A stretch of 27,750 bases of DNA from Parvularia atlantis (lineage: Eukaryota > Opisthokonta > Rotosphaerida), in contig CALSCO010001988.1 of assembly GCA_943704415.1 (NCBI GenBank), forward strand, positions 1 through 27,750. The letters are read 5' to 3'. Below are positions 10,335 through 27,750 of the stretch, in pieces. Position 1 is the first letter of the stretch, and each line of letters starts with the position of its first letter. The notes beneath the pieces are model-generated. The model was not told the origin of the DNA. It made no database searches and saw only the letters and a list, made by a program, of their open reading frames with translations. The translations under genes and the position numbers were made by a program.

Positions 10335-11958
10335 TCATACATGCGTCTGCAGCTCGCGCACCAGCTCGGTAAACGACGGCCGCGCGGCGACGTCTGGTTG
10401 CATGCACCGCTGAGCCAGTTTGCCGAGCGCGGCACCGCCCTCGCCCGCCAGCTGCGCGAGCTCCTCGAGCATGCAGCCAAAGGCGCGCGTTTCGACGCGC
10501 TCGAGGGCGGCGCGCAGGTCGGCGTCGAGGCGCGCGACCGACCACGCCGCGCCGTAGTCGCACAGAACGACGGTGTCGTCGCCGGCGAGCAGCGTGTTGT
10601 GCGCGTACAGGTCACCGTGCCTGCCGTGCGCGCTTCAGCCCGCGGACAGCGCACCAGCAATGCGACGCACACGATGCCGTGCGCATGCAGGTGCGCCGCG
10701 GCCGAAGCGACGGCGCGGGCGATCGTGAGCGCGTGTGCCGGCGCGAGTTGCTGATCGGGCGCGAAGACGTCGCGCGTGCACGAGTCGAGCGACGGCGTAG
10801 TGCCGAGCGCAGCGGCGTCGCGCACGAGGCGCATGACGAGCACGAGACGCGGCGCGGTGACGACGCCGAGCACGTGCGGCAGGTGCGGGTGCGGCGGCAC
10901 GCGGCAGGCGACGTCGACCTGCGTGCTTGATCAGCCGCTCGCCCGCACTTTTTCGCGCGCCCGTCCGCCCGCACCTCGTCGCCCGGCAGGCCGTCGCTGC
11001 TCGCAGCCCTGTAGATCTTGGCGGCGACGTCGACGCCGTCCGGCAGCAGCGTCGCGCGGTGGACGTGGCCCGACGCGCCCTCGCCTAGCAGCGCGCCGAT
11101 CACGACGCGGTCGGCCGCGAGCTGCAGCGCCGGCGGCACCGCGTCGCCCGGCCCGGCCCGCTGCCCAGCGAAAGCGACCCAGGCGAGGCGCGGCAGGGCG
11201 ACGAGCTTGCGTAGCTCGGCAGGTGGCAGGCGGTTGTCGGCGAGGCGGATCAGCTCGAGGTCGCTGCAGTGAGCAATCTCGTCGGGCTGCCGCCGTGCGC
11301 CTTGAGCCTCGCGTGTGCGCACGGGCACGGCGGCGCGCACGAGCGTCTCGAGGCGGTTGGACGCGAGCATGAGCTTGCGCAGCCGCGTGAGCCGCCCGAG
11401 GCTGCCCGGCAGGCACGCGAGGCGGTTGTCGGTCAGGATCAGCCACGCGAGCGACGGCGCCAGCGCGGCCTCGTCCACGGCCGTCAGCCGGTTGCTCTTG
11501 AAGCTGCACGCACGTGGGGAGCGCGCAAGGGGGGCTGGTCAGCGTTTCAGGACGTGCCAGGGGGGACTGCATGAGGCTGCTGCAGGGACTGCGCGCCGTG
11601 CGCACCTCAGCATCCGGATCGACGGCAGCTGCCCGACGACGCCCGGCACGGCCGTGAAGCGGTTTCCGAGGCAGAACAGGATACGCAGCCGGCCCAACTC
11701 GGCCAGCCACGGCGGCAGCGTCACGAGCGCGTTGTACGCGAGGTTGAGCTGCGCGCAGCGGCGTCAATGCAGCACACGTGCTCAGCTCGAAGCGACCTTG
11801 GTCAGCGTCCCCGACAGCGCCCGCACCGCGTCCGGCAGCTCATGCAGGCCGAGCCCCGCCAGATCAAGCTCGCCGAGCACGCTGACCGGCAGCGGCGCGG
11901 GCAGCGGCCTCGGGGTGGGCAGAGGCGCATCATCATCGTCGTCGTCGCTAGCGCTCAT
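10335..11958 (-). CDS. Compact leucine-rich-repeat protein kinase (bacterial-type architecture)
   Basis: Six exons: 11958-11797, 11748-11606, 11503-11341, 11286-10975, 10918-10671, 10620-10335; 437 residues. An Asp run is followed by about six LRRs (for example LNLAYNALVTLPPWLAEL, LILTDNRLACLPGSL and LIRLADNRL, residues 30-175). A reduced kinase domain follows: Gly loop GEGASGHV (about 224-231), VAAK lysine (about 246), PSLDSCTRDVF, HGDLYAHN for the catalytic loop (about 344) and DYG for DFG (about 364). Only about 70 residues follow DYG, so a normal activation segment, APE motif and full C-lobe are absent. This order and the SCTRDV and HGDLYAHN motifs match my memory of bacterial LRR-protein kinase family proteins. 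Activity is plausible but unproven. It starts 31 bp after the CAD stop on the same strand. The substrate is unknown. Confidence 0.82.
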
Positions 11959-11989
11959 ATCGCTGCTGACAGAAAGGGACAAGCTCAAG
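11959..11989 (-). promoter_or_regulatory. 31-bp CAD/LRR-kinase junction with a splice-acceptor-like tract
   Basis: This is all that separates the CAD TGA (11992-11990) from the ATG of the LRR kinase (11958). On the coding strand it reads as a pyrimidine-rich run ending CAGCAG, four bases before the ATG. That resembles a 3' splice site (cis, for a 5'-UTR intron, or trans). It is too short for separate terminator and promoter elements, so control sequences must overlap coding DNA. Confidence 0.4.
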
Positions 11990-21404
<9,415 letters not shown>

Positions 21405-21511
21405 CTGTCGGGTCGCGGGAGGGGCGGCTTGGGGGGCAAGGCGCAAACTGGACTTTTTGGCGCGCACAGCCACGTGGTGGCCTCGATCGGGCCGCCAGCC
21501 ACACACTTGCC
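21405..21511. promoter_or_regulatory. Short divergent promoter between CAD and the truncated MRH paralogue
   Basis: About 107 bp separate the two start codons. It contains a GC-box-like GGGGCGG at 21421-21427 and a palindromic E-box CACGTG at 21471-21476. The CAD frame is also open upstream to an earlier ATG at 21527, but that would overlap the plus-strand gene start and lacks CAD similarity, so 21404 is preferred. Whether the motifs are bound is unknown. Confidence 0.35.
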
Positions 21512-22039
21512 ATGATGGCCGGCGCATTCGTCACCGTTCCCGTGTCGTCGCGCCTCGCCGTCGCGGCCTGCGCGCGCGCTCAGGTCGGCTCGTGGTCCAA
21601 CTGCGTCGCGTCGTTCGAGGGCACAAACGGTACCATCTTCTACGACCTCAACCCGGGCACGGGGTGCGTGGCGCGGACGCGGGCGCGTGAGCAGGACTGA
21701 CGTGAAGGGGGATGTCCCAGGGACAAGACGGTCGAGCCCGTGGGCGACTACAAGTTCCTCGTGCGTGCGGCCCGCGCGGCTGGGGATGCAGGCTGTGCTG
21801 ACGCGCGCCGCGCAGATGGACCTGTGCCAGTCAGTGACCGGCACCACTGACCCGTGCACCGCCGGCTCAACGTACAACTGCCAGATCGCCAAGGCCGGCG
21901 AGTTGCCCTTCCGCAAGGCTCGTTGCGCTCTAGTGCCTGCGAGCGGCGGACATTGACCGTTCGCCTCGTGTAGGTCGCATCGACAGCTACCACGCCCATC
22001 GCCACGCTCGATGGCAACGGGCGTCTTGTGGTGACATAG
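21512..22039 (+). CDS. Truncated paralogue of the MRH-kelch gene (secreted half-MRH protein or decaying duplicate)
   Basis: Four exons: 21512-21663, 21721-21760, 21816-21917, 21974-22039; 119 residues. A possible weak signal peptide ([20 protein letters not shown]) is followed by the first half of an MRH domain ([65 protein letters not shown]). Exons 2 and 3 are exactly 40 and 102 nt, as in the neighbour at 22204, and all three intron positions and phases agree. The third intron has a GC donor in both copies. The frame ends at TAG where the neighbour reads Thr-Tyr-Gly-Gly, so the second half of the MRH domain, the kelch repeats and the membrane anchor are missing. It is a tandem duplicate. 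The ORF is intact to this stop, so it may still be expressed; a pseudogene is equally possible. Confidence 0.6.
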
Positions 22040-22150
22040 CCGCCGAGCAACCCGCCAACTCAGCCGCCGACCGAGCCGTGCCGCTGACCGAGCCGCCGTG
22101 CGACCCGCCAACTCAGCCGCCCACCAGTCCGCCGACCGAGCCGTGTCGAG
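22040..22150 (+). repeat. Pro/Thr/Glu-coding imperfect tandem repeat downstream of the truncated MRH paralogue
   Basis: Imperfect repeats of a CCGCCGACCGAGCCG-like unit would encode PPTQPPTEPC-type residues, but they lie after the TAG and change frame. They look like the remnant or expansion of a Pro-Thr-rich stalk. No counterpart is present in the neighbouring complete gene, so the sequence either arose after duplication or was lost from the other copy. Confidence 0.6.
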
Positions 22151-22203
22151 GCACCAGTTGAGCTGCGACAGCAGTGAGACACCTGTGTGACGATTCACTG
22201 ACG

Positions 22204-24302
22204 ATGAAGATCTCGCCGGCGTTGGCTGCGCTCGTCGCGCTCGCGGCCGCGTCGTGCGCGACGGCGCAGAGCGCGACGTGGACCGGCTGCACTGTCGCCG
22301 TCAACGGCTCCGTCTTCTTCGACCTGCGCGCGGGCGCCGGGTGCGCGCCGCCGCGTGCTGCTCGTCGGGCGAGCGCCCACCTTGACCGCCGCGCTCCCAC
22401 GTGGCGCCAGCGACAAGACGGTCGAGCCGCCGGGCGACTACAAGTATCTCGTGCGCCGCGCGCGGGATTCCCCCCGTTGCCGTCGAGGACGCCTCACGCG
22501 CGTCGCGCGCAGCTCAACCTGTGCGCGTCCGTCGAGGGCACAAGCGACCCGTGCACCGCCGGCGCCACGCACAACTGCCAGTTCGTCAAGGCCGACGGCC
22601 TGCCCTTCCGCAAGGCGCGGGATCCCCGCCATGCGCCGTGTCGACCGCTGAGCGCAGCGGCGCGCAGGTCGCGTCGACCACCGTTACGCCGATCCCGACC
22701 GTCGACGCCAACGGGCGCCTCGTCGTGACCTACGGCGGCGGCGACCTGTGCCCCAGCTTCGGCAACGTGCCGCGCCAGGCCGTCGTCACGTTCATCTGCG
22801 ACCCGAACCAGCTGGTGCGCGGCCTGTCTGTCCGCGGCGCATCGGCGCGGCTGAGCGTGCGGGTGACGCGCAGGGCGTGCCCGTGTACGTGAGAGAGGAC
22901 GCCTGCGTCCACAGCTACACCTGGACCGGATCGCTCGGCTGCGCTAAGGCCGCACTGTCGCCGCCCGCGCCCGATCTGCCCGTGTTTGACGACGGTGTGC
23001 GCGCGCGGCGGGCAAGGCATGCGACGTGCGGGCTGAGCGCGGGATGCGGACGCAGGCGGATGGGAGATCTTCGCCAACATGAGCACGCCGCGCGGGTACC
23101 ACGCCGCGGCGCTGCTGCAAGACGGGCGCGTGCTCGTGGCCGGCGGCCGCACGGTCGGCAACACGCAGGTCAAGAGCAGCGAGCTGCTCGACGTCGGCGC
23201 CAAGCAGTGGACCGCCACGGGCGCGATGGAAATGGAGCGCGTCTTCCTCACCCTCACCGTGCTCAACAACGGCTCAGTCCTCGCCGTCGGCGGCGTACCC
23301 AACACGGGCGCAGACCTGGCCAACCTGCCCGTGGCCGAGACGTACAACCCGACCACCGGCACGTGGGCGCGCGCCGGCGCCGTCACCCCGCACCGCTTCG
23401 GCCACTCGGCCACGCGCCTGCCCAACGGCTACGTGCTCGTGGCCGGCGGCGTGGTGGTCAACACGGTCGCAGACCTGAACGTGACGCAAATCTACAACCC
23501 CGACATCAACAGCTGGAGCCCGGCTCGGCCGCTCAACCGCGCGCGCTTTGGCCACGTCGCCGTGCTGCTGGCCGACGGCTCGGTGCTCGTCGCGGGCGGC
23601 TTTGTCAACGTCAACAACGCGACCGACGCGATCAGCACCGTCGAGATTTTCTCGCTCACGGCCGGCAACTGGACGGTCGTGGGCAGCCTCAAGGTGGCCC
23701 GCGGCGACGCGCGCGTCCAGGCGCTGCCCAACGGCGGCGCGCTCATCGTCGGCGGCGCGACGAGGCTGCCGGGTGGGTCGAGCCTGGTGAGCACGGGCAC
23801 ATGCGAGCTCTTCTCGGCGAGCACGCGCATGTGGACGCTGCTGTCGGAGCTGCGCGTGGCCCGCTCGAGCTTCTCGCTCGTGTTTGCGCAGGGCCGGTAC
23901 CTGTACGCGATCGGCGGCGTCGCGTACGGCACAGCCGAGGCGATCGAGTCGGTCGAGGTGTTTGACCTCAAGCCGCTGAGCGAGAACAACCTGGCGCAGG
24001 CCGGCTGGACCTTCAGCTCGTCGACGATGCTCGGCCCGCGCTACGGCCTCACGGCCACGGTGACGTCGTCCAACGAGATCATCGCCGTGGGAGGCTTTGA
24101 CGACACGCAGACAGCCGTGCCGACGACCGAGCGCGCGAGTGTGCCGAGCTACGGCCTGCGCGTGGGTGCGATCGTCGTACTCGTGCTCATCATCATCGTC
24201 GTGGTCGTGCTTGTTGTCCTGCTCATCGTCTACCGCAAGCGCATCTGCGGCAGCAAGAGCTACGACAAGGAGTCGACGCCGCTCGTCTCGCGCAAGGTTT
24301 GA
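22204..24302 (+). CDS. MRH-domain plus kelch-repeat single-pass membrane protein
   Basis: Six exons: 22204-22340, 22411-22450, 22513-22614, 22668-22814, 22874-22994, 23056-24302; 597 residues. A signal peptide (MKISPALAALVALAAASCATAQ) is followed by a domain with eight cysteines and the MRH pattern (about 25-172): NCQ, LVVTYGGGDLC, NVPRQAVVTFICD, VREDACVHSYTW, GSLGC. Kelch blades follow (about 188-545), each with a GxVLVAGG-type strand and a YNPxTxxW-like segment. Next come a hydrophobic helix (GAIVVLVLIIIVVVVLVVLL, about 550-570), a basic stop-transfer and a 23-residue cytosolic tail. Gln, Arg and Glu of the classical sugar site are present, but the usual Cys-x-Tyr is Cys-x-His, so mannose-6-phosphate binding is doubtful. 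Location is inferred as plasma membrane or endolysosomal. The third intron has a GC donor. The stop lies 112 bp from the convergent kinase stop. Confidence 0.9.
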
Positions 24303-24414
24303 CCCCTCAACAGTTCCTCGTCCCTTCGAACGTGATCACCACACCACTCCGTCTGTGCCGTGCCGTCATCGTGCTTGTGCTGTGGACAAGATGCAGTGCT
24401 TACGACAATGCGCG
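24303..24414. other. Convergent intergenic spacer (shared 3' ends)
   Basis: This 112-bp gap lies between the stop of the MRH-kelch gene (plus) and that of the CaMKK-like gene (minus). It is less G+C-rich than the flanking coding DNA. No canonical AATAAA is seen on either strand. Both transcripts must end here or overlap. Confidence 0.6.
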
Positions 24415-26692
24415 TTACGCCCGCTCGCCTCGCATGCGCAGCGACGACACTGTGGACGCGTTGGGCTCGCTCGTGCGCGTGCGGAAGAAGAGCTTGTCGC
24501 GGATCTGGCGGTCGCACCGTGTCAGCGGCGCAGCGGGGTGCGCACGCGCCGCGGCACACGCACAAACTTGGCAAAACTGCCCGAGACCGTCGGCTTGACG
24601 GCCGCGCCGACGTCGTCGCTCGTCACGTCCACCAGACGGCAGTTGTCCTCCTCGGTCGGCAGGGGCTGCTGGCCGTGGTTGGTGACCCACGCGTGCGTCT
24701 GGACCGCGCGACCGTCAGCCGCTGCGTTGACCGTGCAGCCATGCGCGCGCACCCGGATGCCGCGCACGGTAATGCGCCGCTCCGAGTCCTTGTCAAGCAT
24801 GCGCTCGAGCAGGTCACGCAGCGACGGCGACAGCGTCGGCGGGTACTCGGGCCTGCGGCGTTGCGCGGTGCGATGAGTTGCGCCATGCTGCGCACCGCCA
24901 GCGCGCGCGCACGTGTTGTGCAGGATCTTGGCGTATAGCGCGATGATCGAGTCGGCGCGGAACGGCAGCCTGCACGGCCCGTGTCACCCACAGCCGCAGC
25001 AGTGCACTGGCAGCGCGTACCGGCCGCAGACGAGACAGTAGAGCGTCACGCCCATCGCCCACACGTCGACCGCCTTGCCGTGGAATTTTTTCGTCGCGCC
25101 TGGTGCACGCGCATGTGAGGGCAAGCCGCTGCCAGCACGCCGAGCACGCAGCGCACTCGAGCAGATCTCGGGCGCGTTAAACGCCGGGCTGCCGGACATG
25201 GACTGGAGCCAGTCGTCGTCGCCGTCAAACATCTTGGACACGCCTGCGCCGGCGTTGAGCCGCGCATGGAACGAGTGGCTGCCGCGGCGCACCAAAGTCC
25301 GAGAACTGGACCGTGTCGTCGGCGTTGAGCAGAATGTTATCGGGCTTGATGTCGCCGTGGATGATCTTCTGATGGTGCACTGCGCGGGCGCTCGCATCGG
25401 CCGCCGCAATGGCATGCAGCAGCGACGCACAAAACTCGACCGCCAGCATCATCTGCCGAAAGTAGCGCCGCGCGTCGTGCTCGACAAACGGCGTCGCCTG
25501 CCCGTGCATCTCAAGCTTCATGATCGGTCCCTTCTCGCACAGGTCAAACACTGCGGCGGCCGGCGTGAGCTCGCATAGCTGCTAAGCAAGCAAATGCGCG
25601 CACCCATGAAGATCGTGTCCTCCGTCTCGCTGTTGAGCACCTCGACCAGGCGCACAAAGTGCGGGTGCGCCGAGATCTTCTTGAGCACGGCGACCTCCTG
25701 GCTGATCTCGCGCAGTTCGTCCTGCGCGTCCGTGACGATCTGCGCCGTCTTCAGCAGCGACCCGGCCCAGGCGGCACGACACGCACGCGCCGTTGCCGCG
25801 TCCGCTTGCGCAGCCGCCGCTTTGATATGGCCTTGATCGCGTATCGCCGCCCGTCGTCGCGGCTCTGCGCCATGTACACGGCGCCGTATGACCCCTTGCC
25901 GATCTCGCCCATGACGCGGTACTGATTGATCTCCTCGTTCGTCAGACCGCTGGCGCGGCGGGTGAGCGGCTGCACGCTGCGTGCACGCGTGCGCACCGGT
26001 TTCGCAGGCTGATCGTGTGCGTCTCGATCACGACCGAGTTTCGTCGCCGCTGCAGTACGGGGGTCGTCTGGTCGCTCCGCGGCGCCGGCACCGTGAACCC
26101 CTCGGGCGTCAACGCCTTCGGCCTGGTGCAGCGTTGATGAGCACGCACGCCGCACGCACAGACGCGGGTGCACATGGCTGGCTTCACGGCCGACGGGCGC
26201 TGCAGAAATGCTGGCGGGCGCAGATTGCCGAGCGTGAATGAGACCGATCGACGGCGGCCCTGGCGCTTGCTCGCGTCGTCGAGATCGGGCGAGGTGACCC
26301 CACCAGGCGGCGGCTCGTCCGTCAACGTGCGCATCGTCGGCCGGCTGTCTATCGATGCACGCGGAGCCAGCGCGTTTGCGGGCGGCGAGAGCGCCGTGCG
26401 CACGCTTGCACTGCGAGATGACAGGACGGCGCCGGGAGAAGACTGCGCAGAGTGCGACGACCGCGCGAGGTGCTCGTAGCTCGCGCCTGCGCTCGCCGCC
26501 TTGCGGATCTGGCGCCTCGCCGTGAGATCGCACAGCCGGTACCGGCAGCGCACGCACGGGCTCGTCGACCACGGACGCCTCGCTCAGCGGTCGCGACAGG
26601 AGCAGCGAAGCGCTCGAGTCGCTTGCGGCAATGTCGGCGTTGATGCTCCGCGGCGACAGCGGCTGGCGCGTCGCCAGGTCATCTACGCGACA

Positions 26693-26732
<40 letters not shown>

Positions 26733-27489
26733 ACGACAAGGGCCGGCGCGTGTACGCACCGCGAGACGAGTCGCCGCTGCTGCTGCTCTGCGCGACCGCG
26801 CGCTCGTCCAGCGACATGACCTGCCCCAGCGGCCGTCGCCCGAACGCCGCGCCGGCCGCGCTGCCGTGCACGCGCATCCCGCCCAGTGCCGTGCGGCCCG
26901 TCGGCGACCGCGGCTCGGGCGGCGTCTCGGGCCGCGTGAGCGCGCTCAGCTTGGCCTGGAACTCTTGCGCCTTGCGCGAGCTGTTTAAGCAGCAGAGAGA
27001 CACGGCAAGCGGCGCGCACCATTGCGACGGTCGCGCTGTGCGGCGACGACGGCGGCACGAGCCCCGACGGCCCGCCGACGAGCGCCGTGGGCGTCGCCAG
27101 CTCCGGCATCGACGGCCGCCGGCCCATCAGCTGCATGTGCGCCGTCAGCCGCGCGGCCTCGCGCGCTGGGCCGATCGCACCTGTCGCGGCGCGGATGGCC
27201 TCGTCAGCAGCGCGCGCGGCGTCAGCAGTCGGCCCTGCGCGCCCGCCTCGGCCGCGTCGCGATTGCCCTCGGCCTGCGTCCAGTCAGTCAGCGTCCCGTC
27301 CGCAGGCGCCCGCGGGCCACGCACCGACGCAGGCGGCGGCGGCGATGCGCGGCGGCCAGCTGCGGGCGACGGCACGCGCGCCATCGTCGGCCCCGATGCG
27401 GCCAGGGACGCCGGCGAGCCCGAGAACGACGCGCGCGAGGCGTGCCGCGAGTGCGTGCGCGGCGTGTCACTCATCTCGTGCGTTGACAT
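24415..27489 (-). CDS. CAMKK: CaMKK-like serine/threonine protein kinase
   Basis: About 742 residues in about 17 exons. A long Ser/Pro/Arg-rich N-terminal region (about 390 residues, probably disordered) precedes the kinase domain (about 398-665): NQYRVMGEIGKGSYGAVYMA, AIKAISKRRLRK, VFDLCEKGPIM, KIIHGDIKPDNILL, QFSDFG, SGSPAFNAPEIC, KAVDVWAMGVTLYCLVCGR, RMLDKDSERRI. The downstream HAWVTNHGQQPLPTEEDNC and VDVTSDDV, then a basic amphipathic RDKLFFRTRTS, match the CaMKK C-terminal regulatory/calmodulin-binding layout. CaMKKs phosphorylate the activation loop of CaMKI/IV and AMPK. The usual HRD is HGD. Secure exons start at 26970 (26970-26760, 26682-26558, 26508-26174, 26122-25997, 25949-25787, 25739-25604, 25550-25431, 25379-25293, 25243-25157, 25099-25021, 24969-24913, 24852-24753, 24698-24564, 24504-24415). 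N-terminal exons 27489-27325, 27273-27241 and 27199-27020 are tentative; an in-frame ATG at 27533 is an alternative start. Confidence 0.92.
26695..26733 (-). repeat. CTG-type microsatellite inside a CaMKK intron
   Basis: A run of about 12 CAG/CAA units on the plus strand reads as CTG/TTG on the transcript. It occupies most of intron 26759-26683, directly before the acceptor TAG. It supplies the pyrimidine-rich tract, and its last unit forms a CTGAT branch-point-like motif. Frame and protein continuity on both sides (Ser-Ser-Arg / Asp-Asp-Leu) put it in the intron, not in the coding sequence. Confidence 0.75.
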
Positions 27490-27750
27490 TGCCTGTGCGC
27501 ACACACGTTGTGATCGACCGCATCCCAGCATGGGCGTGGTCGTGCGCCCGTCTGCTTGGGCCGCTATTCGCCCACCGGTCGCCCGCGCGGCCGCCCGCCC
27601 AAGCAGCCGCGCCAGCCGCTCGCCCCGCTCCCGTTGCCCAACGGCGAGGCGCTGCAGACCACCCGCGTCGTCGCCGGCGAGCGCCACGTGGCTCGGCTTC
27701 CTCCACCCGCCGTCGCGCCCGCCGCTGCTCAGCAGCCTCTCACCGGCGCC
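27490..27750 (+). other. Right-edge region: kinase 5' region, possible start of a plus-strand gene
   Basis: No gene can be called with confidence. A plus-strand frame is open from about 27515 to the window end and contains the AT-hook-like GRPRGRPPK (about 27571-27600). However, it has no in-frame ATG, and a GTGCGCCCG donor-like site precedes the motif, so the stretch could be an intron. An ATG at 27530, one base after a CAG, could begin a divergent plus-strand gene. Otherwise the region is the promoter and 5' leader of the CaMKK-like gene. Confidence 0.3.

Noticed and set aside
22748-23965. A 405-codon plus-strand frame overlapping the kelch gene
   Set aside because: It is the other frame of the kelch-coding exon and is Arg-rich. 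The kelch frame has regular GG-motif repeats, a membrane helix and a natural stop.

Overview
This window comes from a G+C-rich, gene-dense, intron-rich eukaryotic nuclear genome, most likely a heterotrophic protist. The evidence is a fused CAD-type pyrimidine enzyme, an RNF213-like giant AAA+ protein, a CaMKK-type kinase, and dozens of tiny spliceosomal introns (mostly 47-77 nt) that begin GTGCG and end in CAG. A fused GATase-CPSase-DHO-ATCase polypeptide argues against a plant or typical alga and suits an amorphean or similar lineage. I cannot name the species. I see no rRNA, tRNA, virus-like element, transposon or CRISPR array.

Layout, left to right: (1) positions 1-7959, minus: the N-terminal half of an RNF213/mysterin-like AAA+ protein, running off the left edge. 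(2) 8239-10291, plus: an amidinotransferase/dimethylarginine-hydrolase-like (CtlX / eukaryotic DDAH type) enzyme with an extra N-terminal region. (3) 10335-11958, minus: a compact leucine-rich-repeat protein kinase of the type also found in bacteria. (4) 11990-21404, minus: CAD, 44 coding exons and 2304 residues, whose dihydroorotase domain has lost its metal ligands. (5) 21512-22039, plus: a truncated paralogue of the next gene. (6) 22204-24302, plus: a secretory-pathway type I membrane protein with an MRH (mannose-6-phosphate-receptor homology) domain and kelch repeats. (7) 24415-27489, minus: a CaMKK-like kinase. The last 260 bases hold no confident gene.

The exon models were built by hand from splice motifs, reading frame and remembered family sequences. 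Coding lengths for every complete gene come out divisible by three, which supports them. Spacing is very tight: 31 bp between the CAD stop and the next ATG, 43 bp between two convergent stops, and about 107 bp between the divergent CAD and MRH-paralogue starts. About 85 introns can be placed. Eight of them use a GC rather than a GT donor, a high share.

Functionally, CAD performs de novo UMP synthesis except, by inference, the dihydroorotase step, which a separate enzyme would have to supply. The CtlX/DDAH-like enzyme belongs to arginine/citrulline metabolism, the two kinases to signalling, the RNF213-like protein to ATP-driven ubiquitin-ligase or lipid-droplet/pathogen defence functions, and the MRH-kelch protein to the secretory or endolysosomal membrane. 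Nothing in the sequence shows that these genes act together.
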